Shown here piece by piece: positions 39,027 through 47,135 of a stretch of 49,306 bases of DNA (the first letter of the stretch is position 1; each line of letters begins with the position of its first letter). Source of the DNA: a virus. The translations under genes and the position numbers were made by a program. Under the pieces are notes generated by a model. The model was not told the DNA's origin. It did no database searches and worked only from the letters and a program-made list of their open reading frames with translations. The stretch lies in the IMG/VR virus record IMGVR_UViG_3300028608_000420, positions 1-49,306 of that record. The stretch is one strand, 5' to 3'.

Positions 39027-40957
39027 GCCATATCCTCCTCGATAGCTGTCTTACCAGCAGACTTAATCATGCGCACCGACTTACTGAATAGCTGCTTAAG
39101 GGAGTCATTATGGGTAATGACCATGATAGTACCACACTGGCTAGCCTTCTCTTTAAGGAGCTGGATAACGTTCTCACAGCCTATACCATCCAGACCCTCA
39201 AAGCACTCGTCATAGACGATCAGGTCTAGCTTCTTGCTAGTACGAGACAGTACCAAGTCCTGTAGTGCCATGTTAATGGCTATATCCACACGGCGCTTCT
39301 CTCCACCGGAGTTACCGTCATAGCCTTCATCACCATTTTTGTTATCAACGTCTACCTTGAACTTATCCTTCTTCTGTCCCTTATTGGCGCCGGACTTAAC
39401 TTCCTGCTGGGTATTGAAGGTAACCTCAATGGAGTTTCCTGCCAGCTTGGTTAGGTAGTAGTTGCATCGTTCATTCAGGAATGGGGTAACGGAATCAAGC
39501 AATACGCTTTTGATACCCTGGTTACCATAGGCTTCCACCCAGAACTTGTATTTATCGCGCTCTACTTCCTTCTCAGCTACTTCCTTCTCATGAATCTCTA
39601 TGCAACCGTCGATGTTCTTAATCTTGAATAGAGTGTCCTCAATAACACTGGTGTACGTAGTGTTCATAAGGTCAATCTGCTCTTGAATAAGCTTGTGGGT
39701 ACGGTTGATGGAGTCATCCAGTGACTTACGCTTGTTCTGTATCTGCTTTATCTCACTGTTGATCTGTAAGATATTCCAGTTTATATCCTGTAGATCATTC
39801 TCAGCCTTAGGCTTACCTTCCAACCGCTTGTTAGACTTCTCAATGAGTCCTTCCAACGTCCCTATCTCTTGACGCTGAGACTCCAGCTCCGTTTTAGATT
39901 TTGCGATAGCATCTTCTAGGTGCTTTTCTATGTGGGAGGTGTCGTCCAAAGGCAAAGCCTGACCGCAGGTTTCGCACGATTTAGGGATATTCTTGCCGTT
40001 ACGGATGTCGTGTAGCTTTTGTGTATCTGTTTCTGCCTTCCGTTTCAGCCGCATACCCTCATTCATAGCAGACTTCTGTAAACCCACTAGCTCATTCCTT
40101 TGATCCTCAAACTCCTTAAAGGAGTCTACACGTTCCTTGGCCTTAGGTACTAGCCGCTCAAGAGTAGCCCTCTCGCTTACCAGGTCATCAGGGTGCTCCA
40201 GAGCGTCTATCTCAGTTTGGTAGCCATCTAACTCGGCTTCCAGTTCCGTTATACGGGCTGATGTCTTCTCCCCTAGCTCAGCTTCCTTAGCCTGAAGTTC
40301 CTCTACCTGCTGCTCCCAGTTAGCTTTGATACCCCTGTCCTTGTTTAGATCAGATTCCAGACCATTGATCTCGGTATTAAGACCGTCTACCTTCTCTTTA
40401 GCCTTCTCCTGTGCCAGACGGAAGATATCAATCTGTAGCATCTGCTCCAGTATCTTCTTCTGCTCAGCGTCCGTAGTAGATGCGAACAGCTTAGTGATAC
40501 CCTGACCAAACATAACAGAGTTGGTAAACGTCAGATAGTCCATGCCTATAATCTCTTCTATCATGGCTGTAGTGTCCGTGTCTGATTTACCAGTTATGTT
40601 CTCTTCATTACGGAACAGTAGAACATGGTTGCCATGCTGGGCATGCTTACGATGCCTTGTGATCTCATATACATCACCAGTCACATCATCAATGAGCTGT
40701 ATGCAGACCCTCGCGTTCTTACCAACCTTACGATTGATAACACTGTCAGCCTTCAGTCCACGTATTGTCTGTCCAAAGAAGCCCCATGTAAGAGTCTCTG
40801 AGAAGAACGTAGACTTACCTGACCCATTACTTTCAAATGTATCCTCATCTTGGTTGTCGCCCGTAATAAGCACAAGACCCTTATCGTTTAGGGTAGTTGT
40901 GGCTTGGGCAATGGACATAAAGTTCTCGGCGGCTAATAAACCTACCTTAAGTGCCAT
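39023..40957 (-). CDS. sbcC: SbcC/Rad50-like recombination ATPase
   Basis: 644 residues from the ATG at 40957 (GAGGGGTGATTTT upstream). The ABC-type head is split by a coiled coil: Walker A ESNGSGKSTFF near residue 45, a zinc hook CETC near 325, signature SGGEKRRVDIAI near 550 and Walker B IVYDECFEGLD near 580. It pairs with the SbcD-like nuclease at 41999 (T4 gp46/47 equivalents) to process DNA ends in recombination-dependent replication. Confidence 0.95.
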   Translation of the reverse strand: MALKVGLLAAENFMSIAQATTTLNDKGLVLITGDNQDEDTFESNGSGKSTFFSETLTWGFFGQTIRGLKADSVINRKVGKNARVCIQLIDDVTGDVYEITRHRKHAQHGNHVLLFRNEENITGKSDTDTTAMIEEIIGMDYLTFTNSVMFGQGITKLFASTTDAEQKKILEQMLQIDIFRLAQEKAKEKVDGLNTEINGLESDLNKDRGIKANWEQQVEELQAKEAELGEKTSARITELEAELDGYQTEIDALEHPDDLVSERATLERLVPKAKERVDSFKEFEDQRNELVGLQKSAMNEGMRLKRKAETDTQKLHDIRNGKNIPKSCETCGQALPLDDTSHIEKHLEDAIAKSKTELESQRQEIGTLEGLIEKSNKRLEGKPKAENDLQDINWNILQINSEIKQIQNKRKSLDDSINRTHKLIQEQIDLMNTTYTSVIEDTLFKIKNIDGCIEIHEKEVAEKEVERDKYKFWVEAYGNQGIKSVLLDSVTPFLNERCNYYLTKLAGNSIEVTFNTQQEVKSGANKGQKKDKFKVDVDNKNGDEGYDGNSGGEKRRVDIAINMALQDLVLSRTSKKLDLIVYDECFEGLDGIGCENVIQLLKEKASQCGTIMVITHNDSLKQLFSKSVRMIKSAGKTAIEEDMA

Positions 40958-40973
40958 AAAATCACCCCTCGGT

Positions 40974-41011
40974 AAAAAGAAAACGTGAGAGTCAGAATTG
41001 ACCCCCACGTT
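40974..41011 (-). terminator. Rho-independent terminator
   Basis: Minus-strand hairpin AACGTGGGGGTCA / TGACTCTCACGTT with ATTC loop and a T-rich tail (TTCTTTTT). It follows the stop of the gene at 41019. Confidence 0.75.
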
Positions 41012-41018
41012 GTGTAAC

Positions 41019-41261
41019 CTACTTGAGCATTCCCCAGCTTCGGTAGGTATCTATATAGGTATTAATATTGTACAGTGTCTTCTCGGACGTATCCTTCATT
41101 ATGGCATGATACATAAGTTCCTCGGGGAACTTAGGGGCGACGGTAGCCCATGTCCTTCGCCTATGACTGAGCTCCTTGGCCATAGCCGACCTTAGAAGGT
41201 CTAGCTGTAGCGGAGTGAGCTCAACGGTGATAGATTCCTTATTTTGAGAGACAAGTTTCAT
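41019..41261 (-). CDS. Hypothetical protein
   Basis: 80 residues from the ATG at 41261 with AAAGGAGGGG upstream. A beta start (LVSQNKESITVELTPLQLDL) then helices (LRSAMAKELSHRRRTW). It is not recognised. Confidence 0.65.
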   Translation of the reverse strand: MKLVSQNKESITVELTPLQLDLLRSAMAKELSHRRRTWATVAPKFPEELMYHAIMKDTSEKTLYNINTYIDTYRSWGMLK

Positions 41262-41308
41262 GGTAACCCCTCCTTTGATAACAAAATCAAGCAGGGGAGG
41301 CACTATGT

Positions 41309-41659
41309 CTAATGCTTACCCCTAGGCTGAGGTATGGAGAGCTTCTTAAGCTCGCTTAAGGGTACGTCCTCGAACCATATTTTATTAGCTTGACGTACAT
41401 AGTACTCGTTGGTGTTAGCCCACCCACAGTATCCTGTACACCTCCACTTGTCCTCACCGAAAGGCTTCCTGTAGATAGACCATTCCCCGCACCATGGACA
41501 CCATAGCACCCGCTCATTCTTTTCTAGCTTCCAGCTAGGAGGTTCTTCCTTAGGTCGGTTGAATACCATCCAACCCCCACTCTTGATATGACCCGCCTTG
41601 GACAACATGGTGATTGGCTTACGTTGGATCTTTATCGGTGTTCTCACTACTGATGACAT
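41309..41659 (-). CDS. Zinc-ribbon hypothetical protein
   Basis: 116 residues from the ATG at 41659, with GGAGGTG upstream inside the previous gene. A zinc ribbon is formed by CPWC near residue 54 and a later CTGYC (about 73-77). The rest is W- and K-rich. Not recognised; overlaps the gene at 41619 by 41 bases. Confidence 0.65.
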   Translation of the reverse strand: MSSVVRTPIKIQRKPITMLSKAGHIKSGGWMVFNRPKEEPPSWKLEKNERVLWCPWCGEWSIYRKPFGEDKWRCTGYCGWANTNEYYVRQANKIWFEDVPLSELKKLSIPQPRGKH

Positions 41660-41999
41660 CCTTAGACACCTCCAATGACTTAGCAAACCTGCCGTCCCTA
41701 TCCCAGGTGATAGTACTTAACACCAGTCCTCTTAGGAATTGCTGCTCTGTGAAGACATACATATGCAGGTCTGGATTCTTACGGTCAAATCCATCCGGGT
41801 CTAGAACTGTTACATTCCAGTCATTAGACCACTCCGTTATAGTTCTCAGGGAAAGATACTCAGTCCCCTTAGCGTTAGGGTCTTCCATGACGTAGACTCC
41901 ATACAGGAGAGCTACCTCACAGGTATCACAGGTGTAGTGGTCGGAATGGATTTTCTCCATTCCACCATTACAATTAGGACAATTCCCATTGGCTCCCAT
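41619..41999 (-). CDS. Zinc-ribbon hypothetical protein
   Basis: 126 residues starting MGANGNCPNCNGGMEKIHSD; CPNC and CDTC 17 residues apart form a zinc ribbon. The middle has W- and D-rich beta segments (EWSNDWNVTVLDPDGFDRKN). Function unknown. It immediately follows the SbcD stop codon, sharing one base, and has AGGAGTG upstream. Confidence 0.65.
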   Translation of the reverse strand: MGANGNCPNCNGGMEKIHSDHYTCDTCEVALLYGVYVMEDPNAKGTEYLSLRTITEWSNDWNVTVLDPDGFDRKNPDLHMYVFTEQQFLRGLVLSTITWDRDGRFAKSLEVSKDVISSENTDKDPT

Positions 42000-43060
42000 T
42001 ACATCACACTCCTGATAAGCTCCAGTCCTACTTCCTTGGCTTCTGGGTTATTCTCGTCAGCATACTTGCTTACGATCTCCTCAAAGCCCATACCGATTTT
42101 TACATCGCTCCGCTCTTGCTCTACATACTCTCTGCGGAGCTCTACTTTGTAGAGAAGGTTAGCAGGGATTAAACCCTGTTGATACGCCTCCAACTGCTCT
42201 GGAGTGACCACGAATCGTACGTAGTCCCCATTGGCGGCTAACTCCCTTAGGAGTTCATCATGAACCGCTGTAGGATGTCCAGTAATAGTGTGAAACTTGG
42301 GACTGGGGATTGGCACGAAGTCGATATCATACCTCTTGCTCGTATCCACAACCCAAAAGCCCTTATCTTCACCCTCGTCCCCAAAGCTATGCTCCAGTGG
42401 AGCACCGCAATAGAAGACATGCTCATATCCTCCTATCTTTTGAGCCTTATGAAAGTGCCCACCGATTATATACTTGAATATATCCGGTCTTAAGTCCTCC
42501 ACATCAAAGGCGTCTGCCATAGGGTAGTTACCACTTCCGACGAACGCCCCCGAAACACCTAGATGGAATAATAAAATCTGCGGGATGTCTTTTTTCTCCA
42601 CCCCTGCAATGAAGTCCTTAACCAACTGAGCATTCTTGCTATAAGGGGCTAGAACTAACTCCACCAAGCCATTTTCACCACTGATCATATGGGTGCCGAC
42701 GGTGTCATACACCCAGACGTCCTTTAGCTTCTTAAAGGCGTGTATGGAGTTCTCCGGCACATCAGAGTTATCATACTGGTCATGGTTGCCAGCAATCATG
42801 ATGACCTCAATACCATCACCATAGAACTTCTCTATCTCGTCGTAGATAGCATTGAAGACCACCGTATCAACCCTACCGCGAACGTGATACAAGTCCCCAG
42901 AGAATAGGAAGTAGTTAATACCGTTCTCCTTACACCACGTTCTAATGTAGGAAAGGCTTGCCACGATGTGGTCAAGCCGTGTAGAGCCAGTAATATCGGA
43001 CTTGTCATTAAACTCCTTGTAGATGTGACCGTGAAGGTCTGCGGATGCTGCTAACCTCAT
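41999..43060 (-). CDS. sbcD: SbcD/Mre11-like exonuclease subunit
   Basis: 353 residues with TAGGAGGGGTATAA upstream. Metallophosphoesterase blocks in order: SADLHGH, SGDLYH, AGNHDQYD, LLFHLGVSG and GGHFHKAQ. It cleaves DNA ends with the SbcC-like ATPase encoded four genes downstream. It starts inside the end of the YyaC-like gene. Confidence 0.93.
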   Translation of the reverse strand: MRLAASADLHGHIYKEFNDKSDITGSTRLDHIVASLSYIRTWCKENGINYFLFSGDLYHVRGRVDTVVFNAIYDEIEKFYGDGIEVIMIAGNHDQYDNSDVPENSIHAFKKLKDVWVYDTVGTHMISGENGLVELVLAPYSKNAQLVKDFIAGVEKKDIPQILLFHLGVSGAFVGSGNYPMADAFDVEDLRPDIFKYIIGGHFHKAQKIGGYEHVFYCGAPLEHSFGDEGEDKGFWVVDTSKRYDIDFVPIPSPKFHTITGHPTAVHDELLRELAANGDYVRFVVTPEQLEAYQQGLIPANLLYKVELRREYVEQERSDVKIGMGFEEIVSKYADENNPEAKEVGLELIRSVM

Positions 43061-43592
43061 TTATACCCCTCCTAAGTTTTCGTTCTGTCTCCCTCTTGCA
43101 CTTAATAAAAGAAACGATCCCCTCACCAATAGTCTCCTGCATGCGCATTACAAGACTCAGCCTAGTGTTCTGGAGTACGAAGTACTCCATGAAGCCACCA
43201 ACATTCACTATACCAGTGATACTGGCGTGACCCCATTCCCCTAAATCCTTGTTTACGCCAGCCCCAGGCTTTAAAGGCTTATCAGACATGCTAATGTATC
43301 CCACAGAGGACACCTGCCCAAGACAAGCATCAATGGCTATGACGAACTTATTCTTAGGTATTTTGGTTTCTGATAGGTTCATACCGTGGACAGGATTATC
43401 CAGATTTCCTAGGTGACTAATACGCTTCTTGCTAAGGTAGGAACCTACCAGTGGCCCAAGTGAGTCACCAGTAGACCTATCAGTACCAATACAAAGGAAC
43501 AGTATATCCTTTACTAACACGTTGGGAGGTACAATGTCGTGTAGAGCCTTGTATACTTGGTGAGATTCGTCCATTCCTTTATAGTATTTCAT
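43008..43592 (-). CDS. yyaC: YyaC-like (DUF1256) putative peptidase
   Basis: 194 residues from the ATG at 43592 (GAAAGGGTGATTGTT upstream). The sequence follows the YyaC family, GPR-like sporulation proteins, closely: FLCIGTDRSTGDSLGPLVGS, HLGNLDNPVHGMNL, IAIDACLGQ, KPGAGVNKDLGEWGHASITG and IVNVGGFMEYFVLQNTRL. In Bacillus this protein belongs to spore formation. A phage copy suggests handling of host sporulation or a re-used peptidase. The C-terminal 50 residues are basic and phage-specific. Confidence 0.85.
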   Translation of the reverse strand: MKYYKGMDESHQVYKALHDIVPPNVLVKDILFLCIGTDRSTGDSLGPLVGSYLSKKRISHLGNLDNPVHGMNLSETKIPKNKFVIAIDACLGQVSSVGYISMSDKPLKPGAGVNKDLGEWGHASITGIVNVGGFMEYFVLQNTRLSLVMRMQETIGEGIVSFIKCKRETERKLRRGINEVSSIRRPSRSHLQGV

Positions 43593-43597
43593 AACAA

Positions 43598-43834
43598 TCA
43601 CCCTTTCTTAGGCTTGAGCACCTTAGCCAGCTCTGAGCCCACCATATGGATTTCCCATTCTAACTTAGCATGACCCTTTTTCATTCCCTTTGCTATTGCT
43701 TTGTGGATGTCATCTGCCGTACATACACGACCTTTGACTGTTCTATATTCAAAGCTAGACAGTACTTCGTCCATCGACAATGATCCCCGTATCGCCGCCC
43801 ATGCCATCTGTGAGGTTGAGTTGTATCTTGGCAT
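43598..43834 (-). CDS. Small hypothetical protein
   Basis: 78 residues from the ATG at 43834 (GGAGGG 10 bases upstream, inside the YkgJ-like gene). Basic and helical (DDIHKAIAKGMKKGHAKLEW). It overlaps the upstream gene by 80 bases. Not recognised. Confidence 0.6.
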   Translation of the reverse strand: MPRYNSTSQMAWAAIRGSLSMDEVLSSFEYRTVKGRVCTADDIHKAIAKGMKKGHAKLEWEIHMVGSELAKVLKPKKG

Positions 43835-44285
43835 CTTGTTCAGCCCTCCTAACCTTTTCATCCTCTACGTCAACAATGTACCCGCAATCGTCAGAGTACC
43901 AGAGCATGGTCTCATTCGGTAGGACACCATACCATGGGTACCCTGAGCACACTCTAGGTCGGGTTTCATGCACCGTACACAGCCCTTTCTCCTTGTCTAG
44001 CCTATCGCAGGTGTAGAAGTACATATCCTTGTAAGGATCTTCTGGCTTACCTGGCCAGTTCTGTCTAGCCCATTCTTCATTCGACTCAATCTTAGGATTG
44101 ATAGCGAATGCTTCTTCCTTGGTGATAGGTGTCCAGTTTTCATGGACAAATTTAGCATCACCACCATATTTAGCTGATTCTGCTATGCGTTCCGGACTCA
44201 TGGGGATATGTATCGCTTCGCAGCATTTCCCGCACATACCACACTTGCCACGTAGATTGGACATTATTTCCTCTATGCGATCCAC
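43755..44285 (-). CDS. YkgJ-like CxxCxxCC metal-binding protein
   Basis: 176 residues starting at GTG after GGAGGTAAAGAATA. CGMCGKCCEA (residues 15-24) is the CxxCxxCC core of the YkgJ family, followed by the later FYTCDRL, LCTVHETRPRVCSGYP and DDCGY cysteines. The family binds zinc or Fe-S and its function is unclear. A cellular origin is likely. Confidence 0.8.
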   Translation of the reverse strand: MDRIEEIMSNLRGKCGMCGKCCEAIHIPMSPERIAESAKYGGDAKFVHENWTPITKEEAFAINPKIESNEEWARQNWPGKPEDPYKDMYFYTCDRLDKEKGLCTVHETRPRVCSGYPWYGVLPNETMLWYSDDCGYIVDVEDEKVRRAEQDAKIQLNLTDGMGGDTGIIVDGRSTV

Positions 44286-44506
44286 TATTCTTTACCTCCT
44301 TTGATTACCCCAAATGGGTGCTTAGTGGGGCGTATCCAGCGTCGTCTTCGGTGACCGTATTTGCCAACCCCTACCCACCACAGCTCAAGCTCCAATGGAA
44401 TCAAGGATTCCATCACAGTTATACGTTCGATGAGGAAGCCCATACCATCAGGCTCCTCACCTTTGTAGTCTAGGTAGACTGGTACTCTCATGCCTTTTCT
44501 CAGCAT
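44285..44506 (-). CDS. Small basic hypothetical protein
   Basis: 73 residues with GTAGGAGG upstream. Beta-rich (MRVPVYLDYKGEEPDGMGFL) and with a basic, Trp-containing end (KYGHRRRRWIRPTKHP). It may bind nucleic acid. Coupled with the YkgJ-like gene. Confidence 0.6.
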   Translation of the reverse strand: MLRKGMRVPVYLDYKGEEPDGMGFLIERITVMESLIPLELELWWVGVGKYGHRRRRWIRPTKHPFGVIKGGKE

Positions 44507-44516
44507 GATATCCCTC

Positions 44517-44798
44517 CTACAACAGATCGAACACTATAGCCCGCATTTGTCTGTCCATACGGTCGAAGTGAACATCGTTCATAAATGAACCACAGGTATC
44601 AGTGGTGATCTTTATGATACCCTTCATGTGAGTCAGAACAAACTCGTTAGTATTTACATACAACTGCAAGTTTATGGGGCGACCAGATTCGTGCATAAGA
44701 GAGTACCAAGACTTATCAGCACTATGAGCTAGAGTAGTCCAACCCCTGCTTTTAGCCTTTTCCAGTATCTCTTCTGGAGTAAACTCATTGTTAGCCAT
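44517..44798 (-). CDS. Hypothetical protein
   Basis: 93 residues from the second of two start codons (ATG at 44798, AGGAGGTACGTG upstream). It follows the 39-residue gene with a one-base overlap (TGATG). Sequence is helix then beta (FTPEEILEKAKSRGWTTLAH, then LYVNTNEFVLTHMKGIIKIT). Not recognised. Confidence 0.65.
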   Translation of the reverse strand: MANNEFTPEEILEKAKSRGWTTLAHSADKSWYSLMHESGRPINLQLYVNTNEFVLTHMKGIIKITTDTCGSFMNDVHFDRMDRQMRAIVFDLL

Positions 44799-44917
44799 CA
44801 CGTACCTCCTGTTGGTAAAGGCTCCCTAGAGTCGAAGCCCTTCCTCTTAAGCTTCTTAGCCAGACGCTCCATGCGCTCTTTCCACTTAGCAGCTAGCTTT
44901 CGTTGATAAGGCTTCAT
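44798..44917 (-). CDS. 39-residue basic protein
   Basis: MKPYQRKLAAKWKERMERLA then KKLKRKGFDSREPLPTGGT, with AGGAGGGGTTAT upstream. Very basic, likely one amphipathic helix. Function unknown. Confidence 0.55.
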   Translation of the reverse strand: MKPYQRKLAAKWKERMERLAKKLKRKGFDSREPLPTGGT

Positions 44918-44927
44918 ATAACCCCTC

Positions 44928-45131
44928 CTAGAACTCCAAGTCCACTTCTGAGTATAAGGATAGCTGCTCCAGCTCTTTTAAGCGTCTGTTTACGTTGCGT
45001 AGTTCAGTCACCAGAGCAGATACATCCTTACCTTCTTTACTACGAGCTATCTCGCCGGATAGTTCAGTCTTACGCATGGTGGACTTATTGTAAAGCTCTA
45101 GGATTTGCCACAATTTGTATACTTTGCCCAC
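44928..45131 (-). CDS. Small helical hypothetical protein
   Basis: 67 residues starting at GTG after AGGAGGTCACCACT. A likely helical hairpin or coiled coil (LSGEIARSKEGKDVSALVTE, then LRNVNRRLKELEQLSLYSEV). Not recognised. Confidence 0.6.
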   Translation of the reverse strand: MGKVYKLWQILELYNKSTMRKTELSGEIARSKEGKDVSALVTELRNVNRRLKELEQLSLYSEVDLEF

Positions 45132-45143
45132 AGTGGTGACCTC

Positions 45144-45716
45144 CTATAATTCTACTAAGGGAGCTTCCTCGCATTCATATCCTAGGTCTTCTATGATCTG
45201 ACGCAGGATGGACAGGTGACAGATATCCCTTTTCAGTGGATGACAATAGCATGCGATTGCCACCGTCTTGCCATCCTTGAGATACCTCAGCAAGCGCACA
45301 AATGCTTCCTTTGAATCCTCCCTAACCTCCCACTCATCTAACAGAGACTCTGTGTAACGTTCGAACCATCCACCTAGTTTACCTTTCTCTCTGTTGTGCA
45401 TTTTGGTGAACGTCACTAAGTCCCTACTAGGAGCTAATCCTGGCTCATGTATCCACCAGCGGAAGTATGTCTCACCCTTTGGCTTCCCTACAGCAAATAG
45501 CTGTACGTCTACCTGCTCCATCACAGTGCGGTTATGGATACAGCAGAGTATAACTCTCCCCTTCTTCTCCACCTCGCCTAATTTAATCGGGGTTCGCTTG
45601 AATTGTCTCGGTAAGTCCCTATTACACCTAAGACAACGATGTAGCCACCCCGCTGAGAATACCTCTACGAAGTGGCCACGATCAGCGCAATAGGGGCAAT
45701 TGATCTTAATCTGCAT
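45144..45716 (-). CDS. Zinc-ribbon protein with DUF4326/DUF488-like C-terminal domain
   Basis: 190 residues. CPYC and CLRC near residues 8-31 form a zinc ribbon. From about residue 95 comes DLVTFTKMHNREKGKLGGWF, and near the end VAIACYCHPLKRDICHLSIL; the pattern C-Y/W-C-x-P...CH is that of DUF4326 and DUF488-type proteins. Their role is unknown. RBS is weak (TGAGGGC). Confidence 0.6.
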   Translation of the reverse strand: MQIKINCPYCADRGHFVEVFSAGWLHRCLRCNRDLPRQFKRTPIKLGEVEKKGRVILCCIHNRTVMEQVDVQLFAVGKPKGETYFRWWIHEPGLAPSRDLVTFTKMHNREKGKLGGWFERYTESLLDEWEVREDSKEAFVRLLRYLKDGKTVAIACYCHPLKRDICHLSILRQIIEDLGYECEEAPLVEL

Positions 45717-45721
45717 TGCCC

Positions 45722-46057
45722 TCAGCTCCTATTGAAATTGTTGTCTATGTGCCATACATGCACATGATGTTCCTTAAGGTACTCTATTCCCTCTGTGAGC
45801 CTATATTCCTGGTAGTACTCAACCGTCTCTACTTCGGCTTCTACTAGAGCCTTAGCACAGTTGATACATGGGGACAAGGACAGCACCACGTACCTAGGAT
45901 TGGACATCTTCCTTAGCAGGGCTATCTCAGCGTGGATGCAACCGCACTTACCACGTTCACCAGTACACTCTGTTTCATTATAATTGCTGGCTGTCGCTAT
46001 GAAGCCTTGGTGATCCATCCCTACCGCCATCACTAGCATCTGTTTGCACAGGCTCAC
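45722..46057 (-). CDS. Cytidine/dCMP deaminase-like protein
   Basis: 111 residues from a GTG (GGTGGGAAAGAC upstream). The zinc site is HAE in CIHAEIALLRK and C-x2-C in SLSPCINCAKAL, typical of the deaminase family, with extra cysteines (GERGKCGC). It is shorter than typical dCMP deaminases (about 140-190). It most likely forms dUMP from dCMP for the TS-like enzyme; cytidine or another substrate is possible. Confidence 0.8.
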   Translation of the reverse strand: MSLCKQMLVMAVGMDHQGFIATASNYNETECTGERGKCGCIHAEIALLRKMSNPRYVVLSLSPCINCAKALVEAEVETVEYYQEYRLTEGIEYLKEHHVHVWHIDNNFNRS

Positions 46058-46397
46058 GTCTTTCCCACCTCTCGCATATAAATATTGGATTCTCCATAAT
46101 GGTATGCTTACCAGATACTCTCTGTTCCCCCATTATGTGCAGGTCATATAGGAGGAATACGATTCCATCCTCACGTTCTACAATGACTTCGGTCAGAATC
46201 TCCGGTACATGGGCAGTATTGAACGCCAGCATCCTATACCCCTCTACACGAATCCTTAGCTTAGGTTCCATCTCTTCCGGTGTAGGAGGAGTACCCATCC
46301 AGTAGGATATATAGGTCATGTATTCCTCTATGAGACCCTCCTGAACCCTGATGTCTATACCCTCGGCTGTGATCTTGTTAAACTTGTGTTTATTCAC
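45978..46397 (-). CDS. Hypothetical protein
   Basis: 139 residues starting at GTG after GGAGGTGTACGTGAAGA. The centre suggests beta strands (PKLRIRVEGYRMLAFNTAHV). The C-terminal 30 residues, which overlap the deaminase by 80 bases, are polar (SDGGRDGSPRLHSDSQQL). Not recognised. Confidence 0.6.
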   Translation of the reverse strand: MNKHKFNKITAEGIDIRVQEGLIEEYMTYISYWMGTPPTPEEMEPKLRIRVEGYRMLAFNTAHVPEILTEVIVEREDGIVFLLYDLHIMGEQRVSGKHTIMENPIFICERWERREPVQTDASDGGRDGSPRLHSDSQQL

Positions 46398-46593
46398 TCT
46401 TCACGTACACCTCCCACATTAAGACCACAAAAACGTGGTATGGAATCATGGGCTCAAGTCCGCACTCTTTCCTATACCATTCCCATTGGGTGTCCATAAC
46501 CACCTTCTGATCCTCGGTCATACGTTTGTGTCTGTCCAAGAACCTGTTGGTAAGGTCATCCTTCATATCGTCAGGTATTTTAGCATAAAACAT
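46390..46593 (-). CDS. Small hypothetical protein
   Basis: 67 residues with AAGGAGGG upstream, helical and charged (MKDDLTNRFLDRHKRMTEDQ). Not recognised. Confidence 0.6.
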   Translation of the reverse strand: MFYAKIPDDMKDDLTNRFLDRHKRMTEDQKVVMDTQWEWYRKECGLEPMIPYHVFVVLMWEVYVKSE

Positions 46594-46607
46594 GAGCCCA
46601 TCCCTCC

Positions 46608-47135
46608 TTAGTATAACTCGGCTATTAGCCTTCCTACTTGAGTCACAGCTTCCGGATACAGTATGTTATATACTGGAACCTTGAGAGCTTCAGCCACTCG
46701 TATACCTTGACCAGTGCCGCCTAGATCAAATAGATTGTGTGGACAAGCTATCACAAAGTCTACTGGTTCTGGATCAGCCACTATGCCATAGTTGCGAGCA
46801 TGTAAGCTCTTAGCTCCGTCAGATAGTGCTCTGTAGTTAGGGTGATACCATTCAACACTTTTTGTCCACTGAGGGTGTATCTTCTTGTTGTAGGTGGTCA
46901 CATGAGCCTTCTCAGGTATCAATTTCTGGTTAAAGCCCTTCCAGGGTAGGAATAGGTGGAGCTTGGATGGGTCTCCCTTAGAAGACCCATACATAGCTGC
47001 CTGATCACACCCATAAGCCGCTCCGGTAGAAACCTCTACACCCAAACAAGTTAGTTCCTCAGCCCATAGGCTCATTAACTCATAATGGGTCGGGGATGGA
47101 CGACGAGTACCAATTATAGCAACCCTACGCCGCAT
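46608..47135 (-). CDS. SLOG/DprA-like Rossmann protein
   Basis: 175 residues; a Rossmann start MRRRVAIIGTRRPSPTHYEL, then GVEVSTGAAYGCDQAAMYGS, LHLFLPWKGFN, ACPHNLFDLGGTGQGIRVAE. The GTR, STGAAxGxD and GTG patterns match the DprA/LOG group, which binds nucleotides or single-stranded DNA. Its 11-base overlap with the helicase gene suggests coupling. No strong RBS is visible. Loading or nucleotide sensing in recombination is possible. Confidence 0.75.
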   Translation of the reverse strand: MRRRVAIIGTRRPSPTHYELMSLWAEELTCLGVEVSTGAAYGCDQAAMYGSSKGDPSKLHLFLPWKGFNQKLIPEKAHVTTYNKKIHPQWTKSVEWYHPNYRALSDGAKSLHARNYGIVADPEPVDFVIACPHNLFDLGGTGQGIRVAEALKVPVYNILYPEAVTQVGRLIAELY

